Below are positions 1 through 15,700 of a stretch of DNA of 64,000 bases, piece by piece (within the stretch, counting starts at the first letter, position 1; each line of letters opens with the position of its first letter). The DNA lies in assembly GCF_965638725.1 (NCBI RefSeq), contig NC_134955.1, positions 9,390,316-9,454,315 of the forward strand, written 5' to 3'. The notes under the pieces are model-generated. The model searched no databases, was not told the DNA's origin, and saw only the letters and a list, made by a program, of their open reading frames with translations. Position numbers and translations under genes: made by a program. The DNA is from Aptenodytes patagonicus. Lineage: Eukaryota > Chordata > Aves > Sphenisciformes > Spheniscidae.

Positions 1-3231
<3,231 letters not shown>

Positions 3232-3309
3232 CTTTAAATATAGATTACTTTCTATACTCCAGTATTGAAAACACTAATATATTTGTAAATCTTTTGTATT
3301 CATGTATCT

Positions 3310-3315
3310 AATAAA
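3310..3315 (+). terminator. DEPDC7: Candidate DEPDC7 poly(A) signal
   Basis: AATAAA lies about 80 bases after the DEPDC7 stop codon, followed by a T-rich stretch. It is the first canonical signal downstream and would give a short 3' UTR. The actual cleavage site was not tested. Confidence 0.6.
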
Positions 3316-5440
3316 ATTATTTTGTGGAAATGGATGGAATTTATACAATTATTACCAAAGCCAACGGTGCCCAAATTTAGCCTGTACTTACAGTTTAGCT
3401 TTGCTCTTTCTTAATTGCTGTAGGGCCAAAATAATCCTTCCTTTGCCTCACGTAAAGCCAAGTCTATTGACTCCCTCTATTCAAGTGTCAGAATTACTGA
3501 GATGGGAAACACCTCTCTGTGAATGAGATCTCTCTGCTGCCTTTTGCCCTGGCACTGAATTTTATGCTGAACAGGTTTTTCTAATTAGCCTTGCATGATA
3601 TCACTCTGCCATGTAGCATTGATCTTTGACTTGCTGTGTAATGGACAGAGCTGAATAACATCATCTGCTTGATATTCCACAGCTTTTCTTCAAGCTTGCC
3701 AGCTAACTATACTGTGTATGTATATGACAAATTACTATGCTGTTTTAAGCTAAAATGGCACCATATTGAGGAATTGCCAGGGAAGATGACTTTTTCCCAG
3801 CTGAATCCTACTCTGTACCCTGAATTCCCATTGACTCTCCTGGGATGGTAAAGATATTCTGGATTTTTAAGTCAGTCTGGCTTTGGTTGCCCCAGAACAT
3901 ACTGTTTATGGCTAGTTACCTTCATCCCTGCAGTGTTTTGCTCTGTCTGTAAGTCTTATTGATGTCACCAGCTGTAATTAGCTGGAACAAATGGAAGGCC
4001 TTTGGGTTTTCTTATGGCTGGATATTTTATCTATGTCTAATCTACAGTGGAAATCCCAAGCTGTGCAACACAGGCAATTGCAAACAGGAAAATACATAGC
4101 ATGATCAGAGATCTAATTTTGAATCTTGTGGAGTTACCTTTGGGATGATGCCAGCAAAACTTCATTAGAGTCACTGTTGCAAGAAATCACATTTTGTTCC
4201 ATACGCAGTGTCAACAGAGCTCTGTTCTCTCTTATTTGGGGAAAAAAGCAAGTTTAATTGGGATCAAAGGTAATGTAATCATGAAAACAAAGTAGTAATA
4301 ACTGTTACAAACCCATGTGGTGAGCTGTTTTTAAAAACAGAATCCTATTTGAGATACTACTCTGTGATATATCACGAAGTAGCTCTTCGGTCATTAGTGG
4401 TGTCTGTTGCCACTGGTTATTGCTTCTCCAGAGTACTTTCTCTGAAAGCGAGATGATGACTTGGTGTGCGATAAGACAATGTATTACTGTATGCTGGTGG
4501 GGGATGGAAGGCAAACACATAAGAGGCTTATTCTAGTCAGTTAGACAGGACTTCTGAAAGATAATCAGTTCTTGAAAACTAATAGCATGGGGGACGTGTA
4601 ACCCTTTTTAGTAGTTATTTTTCGTAGTTCTTAGTTTTAACTGCAAGCTTTTGATTATAAATGCACTTTCTCAGAAAAAAGTGGCTTAACCCACACTTTA
4701 AAATGTGGGGGTGGAAAGGCAAGTTTCTTGTTCTCAGAATTTCTGATCGTATCTTTCTTAAGTTACTTGTGGTGTTGCATCGGCTGTCTCTTCAGCAGAA
4801 GTATATTCCCTTTCTAACTCCTGATTCTATCTGCTGTCTGGGCTGACCTCACGGTTAAGAGGATGAGACTTCTATCTTGAAAATGAGTTCCTGCCTATGG
4901 GCATCATCTGCTGGAGTACGAGTTCTGAATTACAGATATCACTGCACTGTGTGAGTCACTGGGTTGGCTTTGGTGCCAAGCTTGCTTTCAGGCTACTGAA
5001 AAGCAGTCTGCAGAGAAGAACCAGGCAGGAGAGATGTTTGGGAGTGTTCACTGATGGATACAAGGCAGGGCCAGCGTGGCCTTTACTTGGGTGTGATACA
5101 GCTCATCTAACAGTTTGACCCGAAGGGGCCGATGGTCACAGCGTGAGCTGGGTAAGGTGAATACATCCCAGCGGGACAGCAACAAACAGTCATGGTTTCT
5201 TCCCCTGGTTGCTCTTGGCCTAGAACAGTGCCTTCCCTTGCTGGGTGGATTTAATCTAAATAAGCACAGTGTGATAGGGGCAGACACCTATTTATCTGTG
5301 TTAGAGTCCAGGTGGAGGCTTTTGGGGTGCAGCTCTTGCTCTGGCCCAGCTGTGGGTGCTGTAGGGAGCTGCTCCTTGCTTAGTTACACGGAGGCAAACC
5401 TCCCACTCCCCTAAAAAGAGCAGCGGTGAGCCATAATATT
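3316..5440. other. Intergenic region DEPDC7-TCP11L1
   Basis: This is about 2.1 kb between the DEPDC7 poly(A) signal and the CpG island. Only short chance open frames occur. No repeat or RNA gene was recognised. Confidence 0.75.
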
Positions 5441-5469
5441 GAGGATTATTCTTACACCCTTGGTCCGGA

Positions 5470-6240
5470 GCAGAGTGCTGCCCCATCCCCACCCCTCTAG
5501 GCCCACTTCGGGGGGAAAAAAAACCCTCAGTACCTGCGCAGAGCGGCGGGCGGGGGCTCCGCGCCCCGCCCCGGCGCGGAGAGGCGGCGGGGCCCAGCGC
5601 GGGGCGGGCCGTCGGGAGCCGCTCCCGCGCCGCTCGTCAGCCGCTGCGGCCCGCCCCTGCGCTGGGGCTGCGCCTCCGGCCCAGCCTCGCACCGCTGGCC
5701 GGCAGGAGGGAGCCGGGGCTGGGCGCCCGCCCCGTTACAGCTGGGGGCCGCGGCTCCTTCTCCGAGCGGCGGTAAGGCGGCGGCGGCGGCGGGGCCTGGG
5801 GAGGCGGCGGGGCCGCGAGGCGGAGGGCGAGGCGGCTGGCGGCGGCGGGGAGGTGCGGGGCTGGGAGGCCGCCGCGCCTCCGCGGGCCTGGGGCGACGGG
5901 GAGGGCCCCGGGCCCGGCAGGGCTGGGAGCGGGCGCCGGCGCGGCTCCGGGTGGGGGGGGCTCTCCGGCCGGCGGGGGCCGCCTGCGGGACTGGGCCCGG
6001 GCAGCCCTGCCTCCGGGACCTGTTTGCTGGGGAAGGTGGCTGTCACATCCCCTTTTCTCTCCGTGCCTTGCCCGTTCGGCGTCTGGAGAAACGCCCCCCG
6101 GCTGCGCTGCGGGGGCTCGTTTTCCGTATGGCCCATTTATGAGCCTCTGTGGCATCTGTAGCGGGAGCTGCCGCCGCCGCCCCGGCTGGGCAGTGCAGGG
6201 GACGCGCCGTGAAACTTCTGAACCCATGTGAAAGCGTTGC
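5470..6240 (+). promoter_or_regulatory. TCP11L1: CpG-island promoter of TCP11L1
   Basis: GC content and CpG density rise sharply against the AT-rich surroundings. Sp1-type GC boxes are visible (CCCCGCCCC near 5564, GGGGCGGG near 5602) and no TATA box was seen. It lies upstream of the TCP11L1 coding exons on the same strand and no other gene start is nearby, so it is assigned to TCP11L1. Long open frames here on both strands result from GC richness. Confidence 0.8.
5620..5771 (+). other. TCP11L1: Probable noncoding first exon of TCP11L1
   Basis: A GTAAGG donor at 5772 inside the CpG island is the best candidate splice site for joining to the first coding exon at about 9575. The transcription start (given here as about 5620) is a guess; only the donor is visible. 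Confidence 0.4.
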
Positions 6241-9200
6241 AGGAAAATTGCTGCCCAGTGCTGGGGAGGGTAAGGGGGTGGAACAGTAACATTGCCGCTA
6301 CGTGGTATGGTGTTTTTGTTACGATACCTTGAATGCTCTCTTTTGATGAGGGACCGGGACTTTCAGGGCCTTACACAGAACAGGTTGCAGCTGGGGAGAA
6401 CAGTAGAAGTTCACAAGCATCTCTTTTAATTTGGAAGAGGGACAGAGGACAGGCTGTAGCTTCACCATAGAGAGCTGAGGTGTGGCTTGCCTTTTAGGGG
6501 ATTATGAGGGAAAGTAGGTTTTGATGTGGCAGGTGAACAGAGGGAAGAGGACAGAGTTCAGCATTGGAATGGAGCTTGAAGAAAGGTGGCCTTCAGGGCT
6601 TGTGTGTTCGGCCTGCAGGTAAGGGGAATTGTCGAGTCTTCTCTCATACAGAGCAGTGGGGCAACGCTTGAAGTTAGGAGGAACCGCTTCAGTCTTGAGT
6701 GTACTCCGCAGAAGCACAGTGAACTTTATTTAATGCTGGTGTGCGTCAGATGATTTGAGGACCTTTGATGGAAAGAACCCGTGGAAAATATTTTGCTTAA
6801 ATTTTAATTTTTTGGGTTTTCTCTTGCACTTCTGTTTTTATTAAAAATGAATTGAAGGAAAGTGCAAAGAAGTAGACTTTGTTCTATTAAGAGTCAGAAT
6901 TGTTTTTGTGAAAGGAAAGATGATGATCACGCTTTTGGAAGAGGTATTGTCAAGCTTATTTACCCAGTGGAAAGAGGATTTGTTCTAGATGTGTTCTGGC
7001 AAATAATAGCAGTAATCCAGCAGAAAAGAGTAGACTATTGCAAACTATACAACTAAGCCAACAAGTGTGCCTGTTTACCTCATCTGCTGAACAGTCATTT
7101 GGTAGAATGGCCCAAGAGTTCTTGCACCCACTTTCCACAGCTGAAACAGGACTTTTTTTTTAACAGATGGTATTTAAATGAAATGGCTCGTTTTGAGACT
7201 GTAGCTCTTGATCTGCCATTTTATGGAAAGCAATACTTTAGGATGTTGTCTGTGTGGTAGGAATGATGGCCTGGTGGGCAAAGCTGGGGGTAGTAATCAT
7301 GAGACTGATTATCATTTTGGCCCTGTCATTTATCTCCTGTGAGTCCTCAAGCAGCTTAACTCACACCCGGTTTCCTCTCTGCAAATAAGAGATAATATTT
7401 CTCTACTTTTCTAAGGGTAGTGAGGATAAAGTGCAGTGAGAGATTGCAAGGCACGATGAAGTGTCGTGTGCATTAAAGACCTAAGTGGGTCTTAGTTGAG
7501 TCATCTTGGTGCTTCAGATTTTGACTTCAGGATGCTTTGTGGAAGAGAATGAATAGGAAGAACAACCGTCTGGTCTGGTTGAATGAATGTGGAAGCCTTT
7601 ATGATAATGCTTTTATTCTAGCCAAATTCAACAGCACGTTTTCCTCCTCTGTTTAACCAGTCCTATCTTATAATTTCTATTGCAACTGTTGCTATGATCT
7701 TCTCTATTAACTGCTTCTTTATTAACAGAGCTACTCATCCTCTTGCTGCTCGAGTGTTTGCAGTAACGGACCTTTTGTCCGCTAGACCAGAGAACCACTT
7801 CTCCTGGAGCACATCACTGGTTTCCCACCAGGGGTTTCCCACTGGTTTCACACTTGCATGCTGGTTTGGATGCCTTGCGTTACACCTAGCTGGAGGCTCT
7901 CTCTGCCTTAGTTAAAAGGGTGGCAATATGACTGCAGCTCTGCACAGACGACCACTTTCTTGTCCCAGCTGGGATTGTCTGTGTGTGTGAAGGGGGAGAT
8001 GATCAAGTGTTTGGGGCAGGGACATCAGCGACTTTGTTCCAGCTAGAGGTGGGGACTAATGTATGGGTCTAACACTACCTGTACGGTTGTCTTAGTTTTC
8101 CTGTGTAATCTATCCCATGCTTTTTATGCTTTGTTTTCTTTTCTGAAATAGAAATCATGCAGTGCTGTGGACAAGCGTTGTGTGTTGTTGTGTATCTCGT
8201 GCATCTAGCAAGATGATGATCCTGAGTCATTGCTGTAGAGCAAAACCATTTCTTATATGCACTGAGCTTTCCAGCTGTTCCGTAGAATCACATCGGCACA
8301 ATCAATTTAAGCATTGATGGAGTAGGGTTAGTTATTACAGCTGTTGCATGAAAATGAAAAAACTCAGTGCTGCATTTCATATTTCTACACTGTTGCTTGC
8401 TTATGCTTCAGTGCAGTCTTTGATGCTGCAAGTATTTTTTCCTAGTAGCTGTGAGGTGCCTCCGGAGGCTGTATCTCTTGCAAAGAGCTTGTTTCTTTCA
8501 AATTTTGAAAGTGGGGATGATGGGATACTAGGTGAAAGAGGAAGTTGTTGTTTTTCCAGGAGCTTGCTTTTTTTTTTTTTTTTTTGAAAGGCAGACTCTT
8601 CCCGACTTCCCGCTTCACAGAACATCCGGGTTATTTAATTGAGTTAGAGACATCATATGCTCTCTAATAGATTTTTTGTAAAATTGAAGTCTGAACAGTA
8701 GCTTCCTGTATGACAGAGAGTTTTCAATGGTAAGATGGGCAAATTACGTTCTTCGAAGGGAAATCTGAATATGAAATAAGTGAAGATAATGAATGGTGAG
8801 ACATGCTTTTCTAACAGTCATTTTTTCAGTATAACTTTGGGTATGCTGCAGGTATCTGTGATGTAATATAAATATTATTTAATATCTAATGTTTAACAAA
8901 CTAATATTTAAATACTATAACTATGTTCTTTACTGTCTTAATGGTTTTTTAAAAAATAATCCTGATATACATAAATCATAACTCTTGCATGGAATGAAAA
9001 TATGGGAGTATAACTTTATATTAATTTATTTCTAGTCGTTTTCCTGCTTCTTAATGCATTTGGATGGCTCAGAGTGAAACTTTTTAAGTTCTGAGCAGTT
9101 GGGGCAGATTATAGTTCAGGAGTAGGTTGTGTTCAGAAAGCTTTATCATTATGTAGCGGGGAAATGTCTCATTTGGCATAATCTTTTTGTAAAACATGTT

Positions 9201-9574
9201 TGTAAAACTATTCTGAAGGTGTTTTTCACTGCTCTCATAAGCAATGCTAAGAAAGAAAAATATATTTAATTTGTTCTCATCTGTATGCATTATGACGAGG
9301 GAACAGTTTCAGATTTTTGAGAGCTTACTAGGAATGCAGATTAAGTAAACGGTAGCTGTGTTGAAAGCATCCCGTTTTGTGCAAGATGGGAAGTGAGTCA
9401 CTGAGTCCAGGTCCCCTACAATTACGGGAATGACATCATATAATTCCTCATAAGATTCCTTTTATTCTCATTTTTTTTCTTAATCAGGAGAACTCCTGGT
9501 GATGTTTTCCCACTCAGCCATGTCAGAAAATGCTTATTCATTCCCTTTTTCATATTTTTTCTTTTTCTGAAAAG
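5772..9574 (+). other. TCP11L1 intron 1
   Basis: This is about 3.8 kb. It contains the 3' part of the CpG island, a MIR-like fragment near 7264-7475 and an 18-base T tract at 8568-8585. No coding exon was recognised. Confidence 0.55.
7264..7475 (+). repeat. MIR-like ancient SINE remnant
   Basis: The order of motifs follows the MIR consensus on the plus strand. A CTGTCATTTATCTCCTGTGAG segment is followed by a CCTCAAGCAGCTTAACTCA-type segment, GGTTTCCTCTCTGCAAATAA, and finally GTGAGGATAAAGTGCAGTGA. Divergence is high and no target-site duplication is visible. RepeatMasker would decide. Confidence 0.5.
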
Positions 9575-9586
9575 AACCAACTGAAA

Positions 9587-9740
9587 ATGTCTCAGAATCC
9601 TGACAAGCCACATTCAAGTGAAGAAAAGTTGAGTGGTTTGGAGGATGGTCAAGAGGAGAGCTTGGACAACCCGGATCAGTCTATCAGAAAAAGAATACGA
9701 CAGGGTGCTCCAGGGTCACACAGAGATGATACACCGAAGT
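9587..9740 (+). CDS. TCP11L1: TCP11L1 first coding exon (residues 1-51)
   Basis: The exon probably begins near 9575 after a T-rich tract ending GAAAAG. The coding part runs from ATG 9587 to a GTAAGC donor at 9741. It encodes the acidic, variable N-terminus. Confidence 0.9.
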
Positions 9741-12700
9741 GTAAGCAAAACTGCTTTATTAAAAAAAAAAAAAAAAGTAAATTCTATAATTTTTTTGGTG
9801 GAGACAATCATGGCGTTTTATAGCGTTCTGTGCAAGTTTGACTCTTTTGCAATTAAATGTTGTGTGACTCCTGATCACTTGCTTTTAAACTGTTTGTAAC
9901 ACCTTTCTCCCCATTTTGTTTTAGTATTTAATTGTTCACAATAACCATGTTGCTTTGAGCCACAGATATCTTAGATGCCTTTGCGTGTCTGCACTCACGG
10001 AAAGGATGAGCACTACTCCAGTACGTTCTAGCTAAACTGTTGCTGCTGTTTGCATTATCAGCTGAACCTTCTGGTTCAGAAACAGCAGCCGCATGTTTCT
10101 CTGCATGGCAAGGAAGGCTGTTATCAACAAAGTAATGTCCTGTCACCCCCCTCCCAATACAGATAGCAAGTTGTATATTTAATCCCAGCATTACTTCTAG
10201 TGTCAAGCAGGACTGCATGTTTTAAGTTTATTCCTAGGGCATTTTTTTCTTTGTCATTCTGCTTTTACCATGAGAAGCTGGATGCAATATGGCTACCAAT
10301 TATTTCTGGCAAATCTATAGATTCCAAGGGGAAGTTTTCTGGTCCCAGGGATTCAATTCAAAGAGGCAGAATTGCTCAGATAACTAGTTCCAAATTTCTG
10401 TAGAGAGTGTCTCAACATCTAACATTTTATTTGTTGCATTCTTTTTATTTTTTAATAGTGTTCATTATTACTTGAGGTTTAGTGTTTTGTTTAGTGTCCT
10501 GTTACACAGAGGAGATGCTCCACGGGAGTTTATGTTCTTGCGTCTTGCTGGTTGCCTGATAGGAAACGTGGTGTGTGTATGGAGAGAGGCTATGAACACA
10601 TGAAAGGAAAATGCACAGCACAGTCTTGCACTGCATTGTACGACGAAGAAGACGTCAGTCTCGAGCCCTCCCCTTTCGTAAGGGAGCAGCTGTAATATGA
10701 GAATGAAGTAACATGATTTAAGAGCGTTCTTTGGTAAATGAAAGAATCTTAGCTTTTAGTGCATCCACTGCTAGAGTGAAGTCATTTGGCAGTCGGACAA
10801 GAGCACTCTCATTCAGCTGTGAACTTTGTTGTCCTGCTAGTTCTTCTCAGAATATCAATCCTTGCTGTGTTCCCGGAGTTACTGTGCAAGATTAAGCTCC
10901 AAGCAGGAGGAAATAAGGGTTTAAAAGTGCTGCACAAAAAGAGCAAGATATTAATGAAAAATTAGCACATTGGAACCATACTGTATATACTTGGAACAGC
11001 TTTGAATGGCAGACGGGTGATGGACAGTTACTTTTAAAGGACCTTTTCTATGTTACTAGCTTAAGTCCAATCAAACTGGATTATCGAATGAGGCAGACGT
11101 GATAGTTTGCCTAAAACATATCTCAGTGAACCCGGCCTATGAAGATCCCTGGTTGGTTTCTTTCATTTTGAGAATTAGTATGTCGCTCCTGTGCCCGGAC
11201 TGTAGTAGAAATGAATGAACTACAGAGAGAAATCGATCCATTAGGGCAATTCTGTTGTGGCTCTTTTCCCCGCTTCTGCTCCGCTAGATGTTTTCTGGAG
11301 GAGCCGAGTTGAACCTTGCCATTCTTGTCCGCCTCACCTGAGGACACTAATGATCTAGCTTTCTCTTTTTTCTCAAATACCTGGACTAGGGAAGAGCTGT
11401 GGTGCTTCTCCTGACTTCTGGCAAGGCATTGCAGGGCACCTACACGCACTGCTTGCAGTGATGCTAGCACAGCTAGGAGGAATCTTTACCACAAAGAATC
11501 AGTGGCAACAGGTTTCAGTTGGCTTCAGTGGGAATGAGATTACTCCCCTAACCAGCATGGCCTACACCTTTGTCACCTTCTCTGCCTTTATGTTGACTTG
11601 TTTTTAGGGCTGTGACACTTCCTGCACTACAGTAGTGTCCCAGGAGGATGTTATGTAGTCCAGAACAATTAGGAGCTGTAATTCCCACTGCATCCAGGAA
11701 GCAAATTAAGTTTTCTGAAACTGTCCCTGTCCCTCTTCTACCTTCTAGATTTCTACAGTCAGTCGCTACCTTTGTCTCCTGCCTAACGAAAACTGGCCTG
11801 TTTTTTCAGGTTTGGCGCCTCCTCCTACTCGCTTGTATGCCCCAGGGCCCAGTTTGAAGCTGGTTGTTCATCCTTGTCAGTCCCAAATGCCTGCCAGAGG
11901 AAGAAGTTTTAGGCATTGGTGCTGGGACTAGGTCTTGATGTCCTTTGTCACTTGGATGATGGCCTGTGGGGAAGAAGTTTGGAGGAGTGCCAGTTGCACT
12001 GGAAGTAGTGAGAATAATTAGCTACTAGTACATTATTGCTTAATGTTAATGGTGATTTGTTTGCCGACTGCTTTAGAGATGACGTCTCTTCCTTGAAAAA
12101 TATAAAATTGAAATGGCAACATCTGCACAATAATTGGGGAAATAGTGCAGTGAAAATACTAGTATTTTTAATGATTTCTTCCTACAGTATGGAGAAAGAT
12201 GATGTTAAGCAATCCTAAAGAAGTGGAGTTTTGGGTGCGAGGTTTGTTTTTATTTTTTAGAAGAGCTTGATGGAACTTGGAAGCAATTGACATACTGAGC
12301 CCAGAATATCACCTTGGGTTCACTCCTTTGTTTCCTGTAATACTCCAAACCTGTGTCATCCGCCAGCTGGGAAGAGGAAGGGAAGGAAAGGAGAAGAATC
12401 TTCAGATGATACTGTCTTTTGGCCCTTTGTACTGTCAAGAAGGTGGAAAGGGTCCAAAAGTATTAGCAGACTTTTTTCCACAGACTTTTATCGATAACTG
12501 TCTGACAGTTTAATTTCTGTTGCAGCTAGTCCTCCTCGTCCCGTGTCAATAGAAGAGCTCATGGAAACAGCTAAGGGAGTAACCAACATGGCATTAGCAC
12601 ACGAAATTGTTGTTAATGGAGACTTCCAGATAAAACCAGCTGAATTACCAGAACACAGGTAAGATTGTTACCAGATACGTAAATTAAATTTGCATTTGTA

Positions 12701-15700
12701 GAACTGCAGAACAGCTCTAGTGGATCATGTAAAGGCTCTGGCTAGTATCTTGTCTGGCAGTGCCTAACACGAGATAGGAAAGAGCATAAGAAGAAGAATG
12801 TAAGCATGCAGTTCTGCTTCCTCAGAAACGTGTGTGCATGCAAGTTGAACCTCTTGGAGTAATTGTTTGGGCATGTGTGGTGCGAATCCCACTGTGGTGT
12901 GGTTTCTGTTGGTGTCCCCTTGTCCCAGGAGCCTGAGACTGCAGTCTTCTGAATACCCAAGTCTAGCTGCAGATGCAGGTAGTGCGCTCAGCATCTTTTA
13001 AGCTTTCACTGCCTGTGGGAGTAAGATGAAACTGATCATTTTAGCTTTTTCTGAGCCTAGTGTCTGTTTCTCCAGGGATTTTTGGGGGAAGAGGTTCTTA
13101 CGTTTTATTAGGTTAGTCCTTTCTCCTTTTAAGTTTGAAGTCTTTCCTTCTCTTTCTGACCTAACAGTAGTTCTATCCCCCCGCTGAGAGGGGAGAGGGA
13201 GAACAGAAGAGGCCTTCATGTCTGGTCGCATACTGGCCCGCCTAGCTGACCCAGTCCTATTGACAGATGCTTCATCTGCTGTTCCTTTTTCTTTCACACG
13301 CAGAGAGATGTGGCTGACAATGTGTTTCCTGGGTTAATTTCTGAAAGTTGAGTGCATACTTCATGGAAGAAACTTGGTCCACATTGGAACCAGTGTTGTC
13401 TGTAGGTGTCTCCGTTTGAGAGAGACCCCAGAGCACATTGCCTTCATGGGTGCTGCAGGAGAATGTGCTACGGATGGCTCTTAGGAGACTGGCATTGGTT
13501 GTCCTTATAGAAAGTGGTCATACTGAGACAAAAGGTCTGATGCCCATCTCCACCAAAACAAGGTGACGGTGGTTCTCATTAGCGTTAGTAATGAGAGGAT
13601 GTTGCTCGGAACTAGAATCGTCCCTGACTGAAAAGGCAGTAATGGGAACAGTCTCATCTTCCCTTCTCACCTGGACTATTCCTGTCTTTCCAGCTCTGGC
13701 ACCAGCTTATTATACCAGTGGTGTTTTATTAATGGCTGTGGACTGCTAAACAACAGTAACCAAAGAAAACGTGCTCATGCTATTAAATACACTGAACCTC
13801 CTGGTCCCAGCAGGAATTGCCTTTGAGTAAGGGTTGAATGGAGTGGATGAGGGTCTTTGCTATACTTTGTTCACTTGTCTCAGCCTCTGCGTTGGTAGGA
13901 AATGGAATCGTGGTCCCCTTAAATGCTGAGGACAAACAGCATTTAACTGAGCTAGCACGTGACAATAGACATTTCTGTTGTTCATCAGGACTCATATACT
14001 TTAGAGCTCAAGCAATGATTTGATCTGTCTTCTCAGCACTGTCTTTCAGTGTCTGCCTTGTCTGTTAGACAGACCCAGGCAGTGTGGTCCAGTCCTCCTT
14101 CGTTGCCTTACTTGCAGGTCGCATGCAATTCATATGTGGTCCCGTGGACTGGGACCTGTCTCTAGCCTGCACAAATGCTGCCTCTGAAGCAAGCATTTGG
14201 AAAGTAGGCCTGAGACACGCAAAGCTCATTCTCCCCATTCCGTGTTATCTTCTCTGTCCCAGCATCTTTTGGGGGAACTTCCATCAGGTGTTTTCTGCTG
14301 GGCAGTTGATGGCTGAGAATAAATGCTTCATCTAAAGTCCCACAGTTATGAGAGTGCTGTTCTATTCAGTGTCCGCTTCTGCTCCGTGTTCCTTCGCATG
14401 GACTTCTCATGTGAAGATGTGCTGTGATAGTGGATAACTTTTCTGGTATGCCTCGCTGCCATAATGTTGATCTTGGCATTTTTTAGGGAAGAAGGATTTT
14501 AGCATGTTTTCTTTTTTCCATCATTTCTTCTTTCCCCACCCGCTTAAAAAAAAAAAAAAAAAGCAAAAGGAGAGAAAGAGCTGGGGACCTATGCTGTACT
14601 TTGGAAAGTTGGATGCTTTTGCTCACTGATGCTGAGCAGTGGCTGTAGTTTCCAGAGTGGCTGATTTGCATCTCTTCACCTGATCACAGAAGCAGATGTA
14701 CTGCAGAGGTCACCTTGCCGGGAGTGCTTGGGCTTTGTGATGGGCCAGGCCTGCTTTAGTACAGGATCCCTGTATTTGGCTTTTGTGAGCGATTTGTGTG
14801 CAGCTATTTACCACCTCGAAAAGAAAGAGCAGTCCTTCTTATTTTGCTTGAAGAGGGATTCTGGAATCTTCCTTGGATTAAATGTTTTGTGTGTGTGTGT
14901 GTATAGCTTAGAGTCCCCCGCAGCTTGAACGTAAGCGTAGACAAGTGGTTGTGACTGTATTTGCAGTTGTATGCGCTGTCAGTAGAGCACGTGTTGGCTA
15001 GTCTTAGAGGGCCACAGGGCCTAAGTGCCTCTGGGCGCTGCCTGAACCTCAGCTGCACGTGGAGTCGGAGCCTTGGGAGTCTGGTGTTTGTTGTGGGCAC
15101 TTTGTGTGCGCGTGTGTACATGTGAGCGTTTTACTTCTTCGGTGTTGAAGTTAAACCTGGTGTGGACAGGAGCCTGCCTGCTGAAGAGGAGTGACTTTCA
15201 GTATTTTGAATTAGGAATTGGTACTGAAGCAGTGGAATTCATTTATTTTTTTGCACAAACTGAACTGGGCCTTTGTCTCAGAGTAGCTGCAATATTTATG
15301 TGTTGAAATGCAGAAGCTTTTGTGTTAGGGAAGTTACTTCGTTTCTGTTAGGTTTACTTAATGAATTTTACTTAGTAGAATTGCATTTCCTTAAGGCTTT
15401 TGAAAGGAACATGAATACAGCTTGTCTTCAAAAGACCAGTAATCTCTGTGATTTCCTTTTTTTTCTTCCCGTTGTTTACTTTAGAGGTAGCGTGTGATAG
15501 ATACTTTCAAGAAGTTTAATTTGTAGCTGCCTTTGCTTGTGTGTAACCCTTTATTAGGATATAAGCCATTCCAAATCCTGTGTCCGGTTTTTCTTGCTTT
15601 TCTGAGTAACTTAAAATGGCAGATCTCTTCTCTATTAATTGCCATATATTCATTATTACATTATATTCATATTATTACATGCTGTTCTTCAGGAGCTGCA

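Noticed and set aside
5439..6227. Long Arg/Pro/Gly-rich open frames on both strands of the CpG island.
   Set aside because: Stop codons are depleted by GC content; the peptides are low complexity and overlap each other in several frames.
11123..11470. 115-codon open frame on the minus strand in a TCP11L1 intron.
   Set aside because: There is no recognisable domain, and it lies inside an intron of the gene on the other strand without a promoter or splice support.
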